A stretch of DNA of 12,092 nt from Oscillospiraceae bacterium. GTDB taxonomy: Bacteria; Bacillota; Clostridia; Oscillospirales; CAG-272. The position numbers and the translations under genes were made by a program. The DNA lies in the NCBI GenBank assembly GCA_009788105.1, contig WQSD01000019.1, positions 1 to 12,092 on the forward strand, given 5' to 3'. The notes under the pieces were generated by a model that ran no database searches, had not been told where the DNA came from, and was given only the letters and a program-made list of their open reading frames with translations. Shown here one piece after another: positions 1 through 5,363 of this stretch (positions are counted from its first letter, which is position 1; each line of letters starts with the position of its first letter).

Positions 1-271
1 CTCCACGAGAGTGGGAAAGGTCGTTTGCAACCCCGTTTTGGGCGAATTCCCCTTTGATTCTGTGGGCAGGACCGCCCGTTCCCGTACCGTCGGGGCAACC
101 GCCCTGAATCATGAAAGTGGGGCTAACGCGGTGAAAGCCCAGCCCGTTGTAAAACCCGCTTTTGATAAGGTGGACGAAGTTTTGCACTGTGATTGGTGCA
201 GTAGTTGGGTAAAGCTCGGCGGTGATAACACCTCCGTCGGACATTGTGATTGTTACTGTTGGGTTTGTCAT
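1..271 (-). CDS. Cyclophilin-type peptidylprolyl cis-trans isomerase, N-terminal half (cut by window edge)
   Basis: Reading the reverse strand from an ATG at 271 gives 90 residues open to the window edge, so the C-terminal half is missing. The cyclophilin signature is clear: FHRVS at residues 46-50, FMIQGG at 53-58, DGTGTGGP at 61-68, then IKGEF and the start of an H-x-RG segment. R48, F53 and Q56 match the catalytic Arg, Phe and Gln of cyclophilins. The family catalyses prolyl peptide bond isomerisation to help protein folding. There is no signal peptide in the visible part, so a cytoplasmic PpiB-like enzyme is likely. The start is supported by an AAAGGAG ribosome binding site at 280-286. 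The gene follows the lipoprotein stop by 23 nt and is probably the third gene of the pgeF operon. The family call is firm; the exact paralogue is not. Confidence 0.93.
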   Translation of the reverse strand, partial: MTNPTVTITMSDGGVITAELYPTTAPITVQNFVHLIKSGFYNGLGFHRVSPTFMIQGGCPDGTGTGGPAHRIKGEFAQNGVANDLSHSRG

Positions 272-275
272 TGTT

Positions 276-296
276 GTGTCTCCTTTTGTTGTGGTT
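276..296 (-). repeat. 21-nt direct repeat, copy 1 (leader of the isomerase gene)
   Basis: This 21-nt stretch is identical to 1483-1503. It holds the AAAGGAGACAC ribosome-binding-site block and reaches into the stop codon of the lipoprotein gene. Both copies fill the spacer after a gene on the same strand, so translation of the lipoprotein and isomerase genes begins from near-identical leaders. Confidence 0.85.
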
Positions 297-1479
297 AGTT
301 TTGTCTTATGAAAACATTCCAAAAAGCAATTTCCGGATTGTCCCCTGTAAATACTCGAAATGTACGACCTTGACCAGTAAACACCAAGTGTCTTCGATAT
401 GAAAAGTCAATAGAATTTCGTATTGTTTGTCCTCCTGGACGAATTTGAATATTTTCGTAGAAATATCTGGCTATATCATCACCATCGCCCGTTTCATACA
501 TAAAACGCAAATTAAAAGAATTATCACTTTGAACAGTGTATATCAAGTGAACCGTTTCGTTATCAAGATATATTTTATCGAACCTTATTGAAAAATTGTG
601 CCCATCTCGTGAACCATAACGAAACTCAGGATTCGCCATCGTCATACCAATCACAGGATTTTCGCTCGGGTTATTTTCAACATAATCGCAAATTCTGTTT
701 ACAGAAAACCTAAAAGCATTTAGTTGTCCCTGCCGAAAAACAAGACTGAATGTTCGGCGGTATGTGTGTGTTACACCATTTTCACATACTGTTTCTATGG
801 TTTCGCGAAATGAAATTCGATTATCGCCAAAACTGCTTGGACTTTCAAAACCCGGTGGCTTGTATACAATAAAAACCGTCTTCGTTTCATCTTCGTTTGC
901 TAAAGTAACAGCTCGAGGAGCAATTATTCCAGAGCCATAATAATTTTCATTGCGTCGTTCAAAATATTCCACAAAGCCAAATGCCGTCATAACTTTCTGT
1001 GAAGTATCTCCAATATTCACGCCTGCGGGAAGTGCTACTTTTGCATCATGCAGTTCTTCGTTACTCGGGCTTGCACTCACCTCCACACTAAACACCCCCA
1101 GACTGCAACAGCCGTTGTCATGGACAGAGTACGAAGCATTTCGATAACCAAAGTGGGTATCAAACCTTGTTGTCCGTATGTAATACAGCCCCGTTTCATA
1201 GATAGTGTTCCCACATTCAAGGGTGATGGTGCGAATGGCGGTGTAAAAGTCGTCGCGGGTCATGTCATGGGTGAACCCCATTTGGTCAAGGGCGGTAGCG
1301 AATGCCTCGAATGGACAGTCGACTACAATCGAGTATTGGTCAAAACCGCCGCTTCCCTCGGGTGAGGTGTATTCGATACTGCACAGGTGGCAGTCGCAAT
1401 CGAAAGGCTTGGCACGACCACACCCAACCATGGCAACAGCAAGGGCAAGGAGGAGAAATGCGATGAGTAGTTTTTTCAT
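295..1479 (-). CDS. Putative lipoprotein of unknown function
   Basis: This 394-residue protein starts with a typical lipoprotein signal: MKK, a hydrophobic stretch to about residue 17, then the lipobox VGC with the lipidated Cys at position 20. Export and membrane anchoring facing outward are therefore likely. Just after it is a Cys cluster (C28, C30, C33, pattern CxCxxC), and more Cys follow in the N-terminal third. The rest looks like a beta-rich soluble region with many aromatic residues. I do not recognise a family. The start is backed by AGGAG at 1486-1490 in the 23-nt gap after pgeF. By eye the C-terminal two thirds are more AT-rich than pgeF. The gene sits between pgeF and a peptidylprolyl isomerase gene, and its two flanking spacers share 21 identical bases, which hints that it was inserted or duplicated with its leader. 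Confidence 0.85.
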   Translation of the reverse strand: MKKLLIAFLLLALAVAMVGCGRAKPFDCDCHLCSIEYTSPEGSGGFDQYSIVVDCPFEAFATALDQMGFTHDMTRDDFYTAIRTITLECGNTIYETGLYYIRTTRFDTHFGYRNASYSVHDNGCCSLGVFSVEVSASPSNEELHDAKVALPAGVNIGDTSQKVMTAFGFVEYFERRNENYYGSGIIAPRAVTLANEDETKTVFIVYKPPGFESPSSFGDNRISFRETIETVCENGVTHTYRRTFSLVFRQGQLNAFRFSVNRICDYVENNPSENPVIGMTMANPEFRYGSRDGHNFSIRFDKIYLDNETVHLIYTVQSDNSFNLRFMYETGDGDDIARYFYENIQIRPGGQTIRNSIDFSYRRHLVFTGQGRTFRVFTGDNPEIAFWNVFIRQN

Positions 1480-1482
1480 GGG

Positions 1483-1503
1483 GTGTCTCCTTTTGTTGTG
1501 GTT
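1483..1503 (-). repeat. 21-nt direct repeat, copy 2 (leader of the lipoprotein gene)
   Basis: This is identical over 21 nt to 276-296. It contains the ribosome binding site of the lipoprotein gene and its last base falls in the pgeF stop codon. Both spacers are exactly 23 nt long, so the lipoprotein gene is bracketed by a short direct repeat. Confidence 0.85.
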
Positions 1504-2273
1504 TAACCTATCACCGCTGCAAGCAGTCCTCGTTTTCCGCCGCTGCCACGGTGGGAGAAGAATTTATCCTGATTACAGCAGGTGCATTCTCCTGCAAGGT
1601 CAATGTTGGTGGAGAGAACACCTGTCTCCTCCAGCAGGGCAACGCAGGTGGCGGGCAGGTCGGCGTGGCTGTTCGTGATAAACCGCTGTGCATAGCCGCT
1701 TCCGAGGGCGTTGGTGTAGGCCGAGATGAAGTCCTCCCCAACCTCGAAGCAACATGGAGCAATGCACGGGCCGATGGCGACACAAATGTCCGCAACATCT
1801 GCACCAAGCTCCTCCATGGCGGAAACCCCTGCGGCAAGAATGCCGCCCACCGCCCCACGCCAGCCGGCGTGAAATGCGCTGATAACTCCGGTTTTCGGGT
1901 CATGGGCAAGAACGGGAACGCAGTCCGCCGTGCGAACGGACAGGGTCACGCCGGTCAAAGCCGTGACAAAGCCGTCGCATTCGGGAGGTGAAGCGTTGTC
2001 GTAAGCGGCAAGGAACTCCTCGTCCACCGTCGCCACCCTTGCCGAGTGGATTTGGCTGGCACGGATGATACCCTCGCTCACACCTGCCGCGGTGGCAAGG
2101 CGGCGATAGTTTTCCGCCACGTTCGCAGGGTTATCTCCACAGTTGAAGCCGAGGTTTAGGCTGGCAAGGTGGGGCTGGGTGCTGACACCTCCGTGCCTTG
2201 TGGAAAAGCCGTGGGGTGCGGCGATTATATGAGATTTTAGGAGGGTAACTCCATTTTGTGTGAGTGTTTGCAT
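1503..2273 (-). CDS. pgeF: PgeF/YfiH-family multicopper-oxidase-like protein (purine nucleoside phosphorylase / peptidoglycan editing factor)
   Basis: This 256-residue protein has the usual family length and all the signature blocks: STRHGG near residue 24, QIHS with H76, TADCVP with C118, HAGWRG with H135, and IGPCI at 167-171. H76, C118 and H135 are the family's zinc-binding catalytic triad. Known members are cytoplasmic. They act as purine nucleoside phosphorylases/adenosine deaminases (LACC1/YfiH), and in E. coli as a factor that removes wrongly incorporated amino acids from peptidoglycan precursors. The C-terminal FFSHR block is present. A purine-rich AAAGGGGAAAG lies about 17 nt before the ATG, rather far, so initiation may be modest. 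It is the first gene of an operon with the lipoprotein and isomerase genes. Confidence 0.93.
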   Translation of the reverse strand: MQTLTQNGVTLLKSHIIAAPHGFSTRHGGVSTQPHLASLNLGFNCGDNPANVAENYRRLATAAGVSEGIIRASQIHSARVATVDEEFLAAYDNASPPECDGFVTALTGVTLSVRTADCVPVLAHDPKTGVISAFHAGWRGAVGGILAAGVSAMEELGADVADICVAIGPCIAPCCFEVGEDFISAYTNALGSGYAQRFITNSHADLPATCVALLEETGVLSTNIDLAGECTCCNQDKFFSHRGSGGKRGLLAAVIG

Positions 2274-2299
2274 GGATGTGGGAGCTTTCCCCTTTCAGG

Positions 2300-2418
2300 C
2301 TAAGATGCTTTGTGCCAATCATGCTCCGCTCACGCATTACGGACGGATGAACCGCAGGCAACAGTATCAAGCTGTCTAAGATGCTTCGTGCCAATCATTG
2401 CCCGCTCACGCATTACGG
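2300..2418. repeat. Direct repeat units A1-B1-A2
   Basis: Block A (43 nt) occurs at 2300-2342 and again at 2376-2418 with only a few differences. Block B (about 32 nt) lies between them at 2344-2375 and recurs at 2523-2554. On the reverse strand each A block carries ATGATTGGCAC preceded by a purine-rich GAGCG. The reverse-strand reading from about 2460 to 2346 stays open with balanced composition (SAEGDGIGGFAVKQVAV, then MRERAMIGTKHL). This may be a decayed coding piece or coincidence. Confidence 0.8.
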
Positions 2419-2522
2419 CGACCTGTTTGACGGCAAAGCCGCCAATGCCGTCGCCTTCAGCGCTCACAAGGGCGCTTCGGGGCTGTTATTTCGGTGGCTA
2501 AATATATATTTGCACTTACGGC

Positions 2523-2582
2523 CGGATGAACCGCAGGCAACGGTATCAAGCTGGCTAAGATTTTTCGTGCCAATCATGCTTC
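2523..2582. repeat. Direct repeat units B2-A3 (partial)
   Basis: This is a second copy of block B (2523-2554) followed by a shortened block A (2555-2582). It matches 2344-2403 with scattered substitutions. Both B copies are preceded by TTACGG. The third A unit stops 4 nt before the palindrome at 2587, so the palindrome appears to replace the rest of the unit. Confidence 0.75.
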
Positions 2583-2586
2583 AAGA

Positions 2587-2644
2587 CTGTTATTTTCTCG
2601 CCTTACGGGGAAATGAATTCCCCTTCATGGCGAGAAAATAACAG
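2587..2644. repeat. 58-nt perfect palindromic element (copy 1)
   Basis: Two 16-nt arms (2587-2602 and 2629-2644) are exact reverse complements and enclose a 26-nt core (2603-2628), which itself folds through GGGGAA/TTCCCC. The core is the exact reverse complement of 10867-10892 in the other copy. There is no T-run on either side, so it is not a standard intrinsic terminator, although it lies 16 nt past the AEC stop codon and could protect the 3' end of that transcript. It behaves like a REP- or MITE-type dispersed palindrome. Confidence 0.85.
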
Positions 2645-2660
2645 CTTTCAGCACACTAAA

Positions 2661-3695
2661 TTACAAAAATATCGCCATCAAAATCGGCATAGTTATCGCA
2701 GACAACAGGGTTGACACCAGCAAGCCCTTTGCCACAATCTCTTTGTGCTTGTTGTAATTAAATGTGAAAATAGCAACCGAAATCGCCATAGGCGAGGCGT
2801 TTGCAATGAAAATTACAGTAAGTAATGTTTCATAATCATACAAAGCGGCTATTCCGTTGAACATTGGCAAAAGCACAAAGAACACAATTACCGGGACAAC
2901 AACTAACTTTACCGCTGTAATAGCATAATTTCGCCAGCCACGAACAAGTTCGCCAATCTTCATACCGCCAATAGTCGAGCCGAGTAGGAGCATTGACAGA
3001 GGTGCTGTCACCGCACCAAGCATCCGCACAGGGGCAAAGGCGGTGAGCAGAACAGTTTCCATTGCTGTTGGCTCAAATACATTGCCATACAGATAACAAC
3101 CGCTGTGGGTACAAGTTTCAAACCCAACCCCAGGCAATTGAAAGTTTATCACGAAGAAGAACAGGGCAAGCATACCCCCAATCATCACGGGAGAAAGTAT
3201 CATTTTTAGGTTGATTTTCGCCTCTTTGCCGCCGATGAGTTTCATGCCTACCGAAAAGATAAGCAGGTTGAAGATAATGTTGTACAAAATGCCGTAAAGC
3301 ATTGCCTCGGCAGGTAAAACGTCAACAGCTATCAGGGACACAATCAGGGGTATGGACATGAAATTCACGTTGCCGTACATCCCTAAGTTTATGTATGCGC
3401 CTACCTCTTCACGCGGAGCGCGAATGGCTCTTGCCGCCACCCATGACACCGCCGCGCCTACGGCGAAAGAGAGAAGAATTATCCCCAAAAACAGCGGCAC
3501 TTGCACCGGGTCAACGTCAAGTCTGCGAGAAACAATCGAATAAACAAGGGTGGCAGGAACGGTGACACGAAGCAGAATTTTGCTCATTGTCACATTCGAG
3601 CCGTCATCAATGATTTTCAGACGGCGGATAAGAAAACCCACCCCCATCATGATGACCAGAATAAACATTTGTTGGAAAATTACTGTTGAGTCCAT
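2661..3695 (-). CDS. AEC-family transporter (auxin efflux carrier / malate permease-like)
   Basis: This 344-residue, very hydrophobic protein shows about ten membrane segments in two halves separated by a polar region near residues 155-215. The N-terminus (FQQMFILVIMMGVGFLIRR) and the N-rich GMYGNVNFMSIPL motif near residues 104-117 are typical of the AEC family. Members move organic anions such as malate, or other small metabolites, across the cytoplasmic membrane; the substrate cannot be read from sequence. The length is normal for the family. The ATG overlaps the upstream stop by one base (TAATG), so translation is probably coupled to the Cys-rich gene before it. It is the last gene of the channel/Cys-rich/transporter operon. 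Confidence 0.9.
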   Translation of the reverse strand: MDSTVIFQQMFILVIMMGVGFLIRRLKIIDDGSNVTMSKILLRVTVPATLVYSIVSRRLDVDPVQVPLFLGIILLSFAVGAAVSWVAARAIRAPREEVGAYINLGMYGNVNFMSIPLIVSLIAVDVLPAEAMLYGILYNIIFNLLIFSVGMKLIGGKEAKINLKMILSPVMIGGMLALFFFVINFQLPGVGFETCTHSGCYLYGNVFEPTAMETVLLTAFAPVRMLGAVTAPLSMLLLGSTIGGMKIGELVRGWRNYAITAVKLVVVPVIVFFVLLPMFNGIAALYDYETLLTVIFIANASPMAISVAIFTFNYNKHKEIVAKGLLVSTLLSAITMPILMAIFL

Positions 3696-3889
3696 TATTC
3701 TTTTACGCCTTTCTCAAATCGGTTTTTTAGTTTCTTATAATAGTTTTCGACGCTTTTATTTCCGTCGTTATCGGGGAACAAACAATAGGGCAAACTGTCG
3801 GTGTTTTTATGCTTAATCACACAGTCACAGCACTTTTTGTGATTAGGACAAGTCGTCTTGGGACAAGGGCACTCTTTTGCACAGGGCAT
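3695..3889 (-). CDS. Small Cys-rich protein, DUF6485-like
   Basis: This 64-residue protein has eight cysteines in the first 36 residues (C3, C7, C9, C14, C20, C21, C23, C36) plus H17 and H27, ending the domain in LPYCLFPD. The pattern CPCPxxxCPxHxxCCxC..H....LPYC resembles the short DUF6485 family of Clostridia. That assignment is from memory of the pattern, not a search. The Cys/His set suggests a bound metal, probably zinc or an iron-sulfur centre, but no function is known to me. The C-terminal 25 residues are charged. It overlaps its neighbours on both sides by one base (TAATG), so it is locked into the same operon and probably made in a fixed ratio with the channel and the transporter. 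Confidence 0.8.
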   Translation of the reverse strand: MPCAKECPCPKTTCPNHKKCCDCVIKHKNTDSLPYCLFPDNDGNKSVENYYKKLKNRFEKGVKE

Positions 3890-4572
3890 TATGTTCCACT
3901 CTCTTTCGTTTGTTTTGAAAATACTAACCGATATACTACATACGCAAGCACCGCGCCCGCGATTTGCATGGCGATAAACAGAAGTGCATCAATTGGGCGT
4001 ATGCCAACGGCGGTTGGGGAAAGCATTCGTGCGATTGTCACTTGGGGATTGGCGAACATAGTCGAGGAGGTCGCCATAATCTGCCCGCCTACCAAAAAGC
4101 CTATCATTAAGGGGATGTGCATTGATTTGTTTATGTTTAACACAAGAATAGCCAGCAATAGAATAAATGTGCCGACAGCTTCCCCTAAAATAGCATAACC
4201 ACGCATATTTTCGGACACAGCGACCACCGCCCCCACTTCGCTATGAAACATAAGATGAACCAACCCAATACCCACAATTCCGCCGATAATTTGTACTAAA
4301 ACAAATAACGCCGCCACACGCCCCTTAATCTTTATATCAATCAGCATTATCAAAGTTACAACCGGGTTAAAATGTGCTCCGGAAATTGGAGCAAACATTT
4401 CAATCAGCACACACAAAACAAAGGCAACAGCAATAGCATTTGCAAGAAGTGCTACCCCTTTTGACGATTCTAATACATATGTAAAAAAAATCATCGGAGC
4501 GACCGCCGCCATGATTAGTATTGCCGAGCCGAGAAATTCGGCGGCGAGTTGTTGTCTTAATGGACGCGACAT
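3889..4572 (-). CDS. MIP-family (aquaporin-like) channel
   Basis: This 227-residue membrane protein has six predicted helices and two half-helix loops. Loop 1 has the canonical SGAHFNPVVT (N69-P70-V71). Loop 2 reads ANPQVTIAR (N175-P176-Q177), where classic aquaporins have NPA followed at once by Arg; here Val follows and the first Arg is at 182. The family passes water or small neutral solutes such as glycerol or metalloid hydroxides through the cytoplasmic membrane. The ATG at 4572 is chosen because AAGGAG lies 5 nt before it and homology begins there; the frame runs on upstream only because the repeat region lacks stops. First gene of the trio; no clear promoter seen. Confidence 0.9.
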   Translation of the reverse strand: MSRPLRQQLAAEFLGSAILIMAAVAPMIFFTYVLESSKGVALLANAIAVAFVLCVLIEMFAPISGAHFNPVVTLIMLIDIKIKGRVAALFVLVQIIGGIVGIGLVHLMFHSEVGAVVAVSENMRGYAILGEAVGTFILLLAILVLNINKSMHIPLMIGFLVGGQIMATSSTMFANPQVTIARMLSPTAVGIRPIDALLFIAMQIAGAVLAYVVYRLVFSKQTKESGT

Positions 4573-4640
4573 GGAAACTCCTTGTAAGGTGGGCGTATGT
4601 GTGAAATATCGGATTTTGTTTTCAGTTTGTGTCCTGCTCG

Positions 4641-4775
4641 TCACACCTACCCCGTCTTGCGGAAAACCGCCGCAATCCACCCCTTCCGCCAGCGGAAGGG
4701 GATTTACAGAAACATTTTGTCTGTTTTTCGTGCATTTTCGTGTCATTTCGTGGTTAAATGCCCTTACGCCCTTGA
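4641..4775. repeat. Long direct repeat, copy 1
   Basis: This matches 5042-5195 from its TCACACCTACCCCGTCTTGC start to its CGCCCTTGA end, including a long identical stretch after the hairpin (GATTTACAGAAACATTTTGT). The differences are concentrated in the two hairpins and in one place where copy 2 has an additional GC-rich hairpin (CCCCGCACTTGATGCGGGG) instead of ATTTCGTGG. Confidence 0.85.
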
Positions 4776-4842
4776 CGCCTACACAGGGTTTTGGTTGCAC
4801 CGTTCGAGCGGGTCGCCGAGGGCGTCGACCCCTACAAAAACA

Positions 4843-4891
4843 CCCGTCTTGCGGAAAACCACCGCAATCCACCCTCTTTAATTAAAGAGGG
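4843..4891. repeat. Hairpin module, third same-sense copy
   Basis: The module is CCCGTCTTGC, a first stem-loop closing at CGCAATCCACC, then a second palindrome. Here the first stem is TTGCGG/CCGCAA and the second is CCCTCTTTAATTAAAGAGGG, a perfect 20-nt palindrome at 4872-4891. Sister copies in the same sense lie at 4651-4701 and 5052-5101. Confidence 0.8.
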
Positions 4892-4945
4892 CTAAGGTCA
4901 AGGTCAAAGTCAAAGGCAAAAGAAGTGATTCATGCCGCACCCAAG

Positions 4946-4989
4946 CCCTCTTTTTGAAAGAGGGTGGCAGGAGCGTAGCGAGTGACGGG
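4946..4989. repeat. Hairpin module, inverted variant
   Basis: CCCTCTTTTTGAAAGAGGG is a stem-loop followed by GTGGCAGGAGCGTAGCGAGTGACGGG, with the end flank (GTGG...GACGGGTGTTTTGCC) shared with 5218-5259. The middle segment differs from the other modules, so this is a variant with a swapped inner part. Confidence 0.7.
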
Positions 4990-5041
4990 TGTTTTGCCCT
5001 TGCCCATGCCCGCCCGTAACATTGGGTGCGTATCGTTCGTT

Positions 5042-5195
5042 TCACACCTACCCCGTCTTGCGACAAGGGCAGTCGCAATCCACCCCTTCCCAAGGAAGGG
5101 GATTTACAGAAACATTTTGTCTTTTTTTCGTGTATTTTCGTGTCAGCCTGCCCCGCACTTGATGCGGGGTGGTTAAAATACCCTTGCGCCCTTGA
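5042..5195. repeat. Long direct repeat, copy 2 with extra hairpin
   Basis: This is the second copy of the unit at 4641-4775. The first stem-loop differs from copy 1 in a way that keeps pairing (TTGCGAC/GTCGCAA versus TTGCGG/CCGCAA). The second stem is shorter (CCCCTTCC/GGAAGGGG versus CCCCTTCCGC/GCGGAAGGGG). A self-pairing segment at 5151-5167 is present only here. Confidence 0.85.
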
Positions 5196-5201
5196 CCTTA
5201 G

Positions 5202-5251
5202 CCCTCTTTTTGAAAGAGGGTGGATTGCGACTGCCCTTGTCGCAAGACGGG
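5202..5251. repeat. Hairpin module, inverted copy pairing with 5052-5085
   Basis: Bases 5218-5251 are the exact reverse complement of 5052-5085 (34 nt), preceded by the CCCTCTTTTTGAAAGAGGG stem-loop at 5202-5220. The two modules face each other across about 130 bp and could pair as a large stem in RNA or single-stranded DNA. Confidence 0.85.
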
Positions 5252-5336
5252 TGTTTTGCCTATGCTGTTTCAGCGGGCAACCGCAAGGGTCGCCCCTACA
5301 TGGGTGTTTCGGTGCGGGTTTTGCCCTTGACCTTAA

Positions 5337-5357
5337 TTGTCAATTGTCAATTGTCAA
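5337..5357. repeat. Three tandem TTGTCAA heptamers
   Basis: TTGTCAA occurs three times in perfect tandem just past the fhs stop codon. Related TTGAC/GTCAA motifs recur at 4895-4913 and 5191-5197. No function is evident. Confidence 0.7.
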
Positions 5358-5363
5358 CTCTCC

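Larger units (their letters stand above)
2274..2660. other. 387-bp non-coding, repeat-rich intergenic region
   Basis: This gap between the AEC transporter and pgeF holds no convincing complete gene. It contains three diverged copies of a direct-repeat unit (2300-2342, 2376-2418, 2555-2582), joined by a second shared block (2344-2375, 2523-2554), a degenerate half-palindrome near 2478-2497 and a perfect palindrome at 2587-2644. No clear promoter for pgeF could be picked out. Short open frames here are partly made by the repeats themselves. Confidence 0.8.
4573..5363. other. 791-bp non-coding region made of hairpin modules and repeats
   Basis: The stretch between fhs and the channel gene contains no credible gene. 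It is a mosaic: a long direct repeat (4641-4775 and 5042-5195), five copies of a hairpin module in two orientations, two GGGTCG/CGACCC-type hairpins ending in CCCCTAC (4810-4834, 5273-5298), short tandem runs (4895-4920, 5337-5357) and a GC-rich hairpin (5151-5167). Open frames across it arise from the repeats. Confidence 0.85.

Noticed and set aside
11..298. 95-codon plus-strand open frame at the window start
   Set aside because: It is the antisense of the cyclophilin-type isomerase gene, whose motifs are unmistakable on the minus strand.
1511..1991. Long open frames antisense or shifted to pgeF
   Set aside because: They are shadows caused by the GC-rich codon use of pgeF, which has full-length family motifs.
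2587..2644. Intrinsic terminator for the AEC operon
   Set aside because: The hairpin is strong but no T-run follows on either strand, and the same element occurs elsewhere away from a minus-strand gene end.
4573..4872. 100-residue N-terminal extension of the channel gene
   Set aside because: The extension is translated repeat sequence; the true start at 4572 has AAGGAG at the right distance and begins the family homology.
4641..5251. CRISPR array
   Set aside because: Repeats are few, differ in length, occur in both orientations, and are not separated by regular unique spacers.
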